Part shown: positions 44,373 to 45,718 of the stretch, piece by piece
How the letters are laid out: each line of letters starts with the position of its first letter
Position numbering within the stretch: position 1 is the stretch's first letter
DNA from: Arcobacteraceae bacterium
Lineage (GTDB): Bacteria > Campylobacterota > Campylobacteria > Campylobacterales > Arcobacteraceae
Assembly (NCBI GenBank): GCA_029935705.1
Contig: JAOZJU010000007.1
Coordinates: 1 to 45,718 of the forward strand
Reading direction: 5' to 3'
DNA: 45,718 bases
Notes under the pieces: generated by a model
What the model was told of the DNA's origin: nothing
Seen by the model: the letters and a program-made list of their open reading frames with translations, nothing else
Database searches by the model: none
Program-made: the position numbers and the translations under genes

Positions 44373-45707
44373 ATGACAAATATAATTTTATGTGGAGGAA
44401 GTGGCACAAGACTATGGCCTATAAGTAGGACTATGATGCCAAAACAGTTTTCGCCTATATTTGGTGACAAATCGCTGTTTGCTTTGACATTTGAACGAAA
44501 TAGAAAAATTTGCAATGATTTTATTTTTGTTTCAAATATAGAGCACAACCATACACTTAAAAATCAAATAGATAAAACAGTATCCACTCAAAAACCAAAT
44601 ATCAAATATCTGCTCGAACCAATAGGCAGGGATACAGCAGGGGCTATCGCATTGGCTTGTTTGGCTTTGGATAAAGAGACTGTAGTGTTGGTAACTCCAA
44701 GTGACCACCTAATCAAAGATGAAGCTAGATATAAAGATATCATAAAAAAAGCAAACAAATTTGCTACACAAGGATATATAGTAACATTTGGTATCACTGC
44801 TACATCGCCTCAAACTGGTTTTGGTTATATCCAAGTAAAAGGTTACGATACTATAAATTTCACAGAGAAACCAGACAAGCAAACAGCTACTAGATATATA
44901 GATGATGGCAATTATTATTGGAATAGTGGTATGTTTATGTTTAAAGCTGGTATCTATCTTGATGAGCTAAAACTATATGCTAAAGATATATACGATATGT
45001 CAAAAATAGCTATACAAAATAGCCAAAAGATAGAAAATAGCATAACTATAGATAAAAACGATATGCTAAATATACCCAAAAATAGTATTGATTATGCTGT
45101 TTTGGAAAAAAGCAAGAAAGTTAAAACTATACCAAGTGATATAAAGTGGAGCGATGTAGGAAGTTTCGATGCTTTATCAAAAGAGATACCAAACGATGAG
45201 AAAAATAACCTAATCATATCAAACAAAATAGTAAAAACCATAGATATAAAAGATACAATTATAGTCGACACAGACGATGCTTTGCTTGTTTGCAAAAAGG
45301 GAAGCTCACAAAAAGTCAAAGATATAGTAGGCGAACTAAAAAAGCAAAACGAACATCTCACAAAAATTCATCTCACTGGTTATAGACCGTGGGGCAACTA
45401 TACAGTGCTAAGCGAACAAGATGGTTATAAGATAAAAAATATCATAGTCAAATCAAAAAAGAGACTCTCACTTCAGTCGCATAAATATCGCAACGAACAC
45501 TGGATAGTCGTCAAAGGTGAGGCTACTATAACTATAAATGACAAAACTTTTAAACTACAACAAAACCAATCAACCTACATAGAAGCAGGAGATAAACATA
45601 GGTTAGCAAATGATACAAACGATGACTTGATCATCACAGAAGTTCAAGTAGGTAGCTACACAGGTGAAGATGATATAATAAGGTATGAAGATGATTTTAG
45701 TAGGTGA
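44373..45707 (+). CDS. manC: mannose-1-phosphate guanylyltransferase / mannose-6-phosphate isomerase
   Basis: This 444-aa enzyme makes GDP-mannose for polysaccharides. The nucleotidyltransferase motif LCGGSGTRLWPISR lies at 6-19, VTPSDHLI near 109-116, FTEKPD near 167-172 and YYWNSGMFMF near 187-196. The C-terminal cupin of type II mannose-6-phosphate isomerase follows from about 335, with RPWGNYTVL near 340-348 and SLQSHKYRNEHWIVVKGEA near 367-384 (zinc-binding histidines). The linker region is somewhat short compared with the usual 465-480 aa. It follows the phosphatase gene by 3 bp. With pgi and the Wzz-like protein, it points to an envelope polysaccharide. Confidence 0.93.
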   Translation: MTNIILCGGSGTRLWPISRTMMPKQFSPIFGDKSLFALTFERNRKICNDFIFVSNIEHNHTLKNQIDKTVSTQKPNIKYLLEPIGRDTAGAIALACLALDKETVVLVTPSDHLIKDEARYKDIIKKANKFATQGYIVTFGITATSPQTGFGYIQVKGYDTINFTEKPDKQTATRYIDDGNYYWNSGMFMFKAGIYLDELKLYAKDIYDMSKIAIQNSQKIENSITIDKNDMLNIPKNSIDYAVLEKSKKVKTIPSDIKWSDVGSFDALSKEIPNDEKNNLIISNKIVKTIDIKDTIIVDTDDALLVCKKGSSQKVKDIVGELKKQNEHLTKIHLTGYRPWGNYTVLSEQDGYKIKNIIVKSKKRLSLQSHKYRNEHWIVVKGEATITINDKTFKLQQNQSTYIEAGDKHRLANDTNDDLIITEVQVGSYTGEDDIIRYEDDFSR

Positions 45708-45718
45708 TACAAAATATA
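45685..45718 (+). CDS. possible start of next gene, cut by window edge
   Basis: An ATG at 45685 (or 45691) opens a frame that runs off the window and begins MKMILVGDTKY or MILVGDTKY. It would overlap the manC end by up to 23 bp. Overlaps of this kind are common here, but 11 codons do not allow identification. Confidence 0.25.
   Translation, partial: MKMILVGDTKY

Overview
This is an AT-rich, gene-dense chromosomal window that looks like a Campylobacterota (epsilonproteobacterial) genome. The grounds are the protein style (AddB-type nuclease, short BirA, Wzz-like protein, standalone TrpB, ParAB followed directly by metK) and promoters of the form TTTAAG-N10/11-TATAAT rather than a TTGACA -35. 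The genus cannot be decided from sequence reading alone. I see no rRNA, tRNA, CRISPR, intact insertion sequence or prophage. Almost everything is core metabolism and information processing.

Layout. 1-3435: a decayed zinc-ribbon fragment, a dedA-moaD-moaE operon, a convergent lone secretin and a collapsed Rpn-type nuclease gene. 3572-10166: mfd, trpB, a Wzz-like polysaccharide co-polymerase and pgi. 10271-12590: feoAB behind a probable Fur box. 12591-13004: non-coding, with a 10-bp tandem repeat and a large dyad. 13005-17739: a small cytochrome c (minus), then ABC ATPase-hemH-addB (plus), then nadD (minus). 17804-23912: one tightly packed plus-strand run murI-birA-parA-parB-metK-accD-thiE-like-rlmH. 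24047-28551: a minus-strand run reading rpmJ-rpsM-rpsK-rpsD-rpoA-rplQ-mrp-dCMP deaminase (the alpha operon). 28552-28968: non-coding, with an orphan promoter and paired repeats. 28969-36438: a minus-strand run reading ileS, a 40-aa membrane protein, RDD, lptD, folD, lepB, rpiB. 36563-39515: prs-ridA, then a DMT exporter and a Tat-exported murein endopeptidase on minus. 39745-45707: rlmB, a conserved secreted protein of unknown role, an aminotransferase, hom, a membrane-anchored phosphatase and manC.

No new defence or secretion system is evident. The most interesting signals are non-coding. A sequence extension AGRTGCYY directly 5' of, or one helical turn from, the TTAAG promoter element recurs at four promoters, two of them facing each other between the murein endopeptidase and rlmB. 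Two mRNAs (mfd, rlmB) are predicted to be leaderless. A G11T8 tract lies between convergent genes. Two intergenic stretches have a promoter-plus-structure layout that could be small RNAs. All regulatory calls here are pattern-based.
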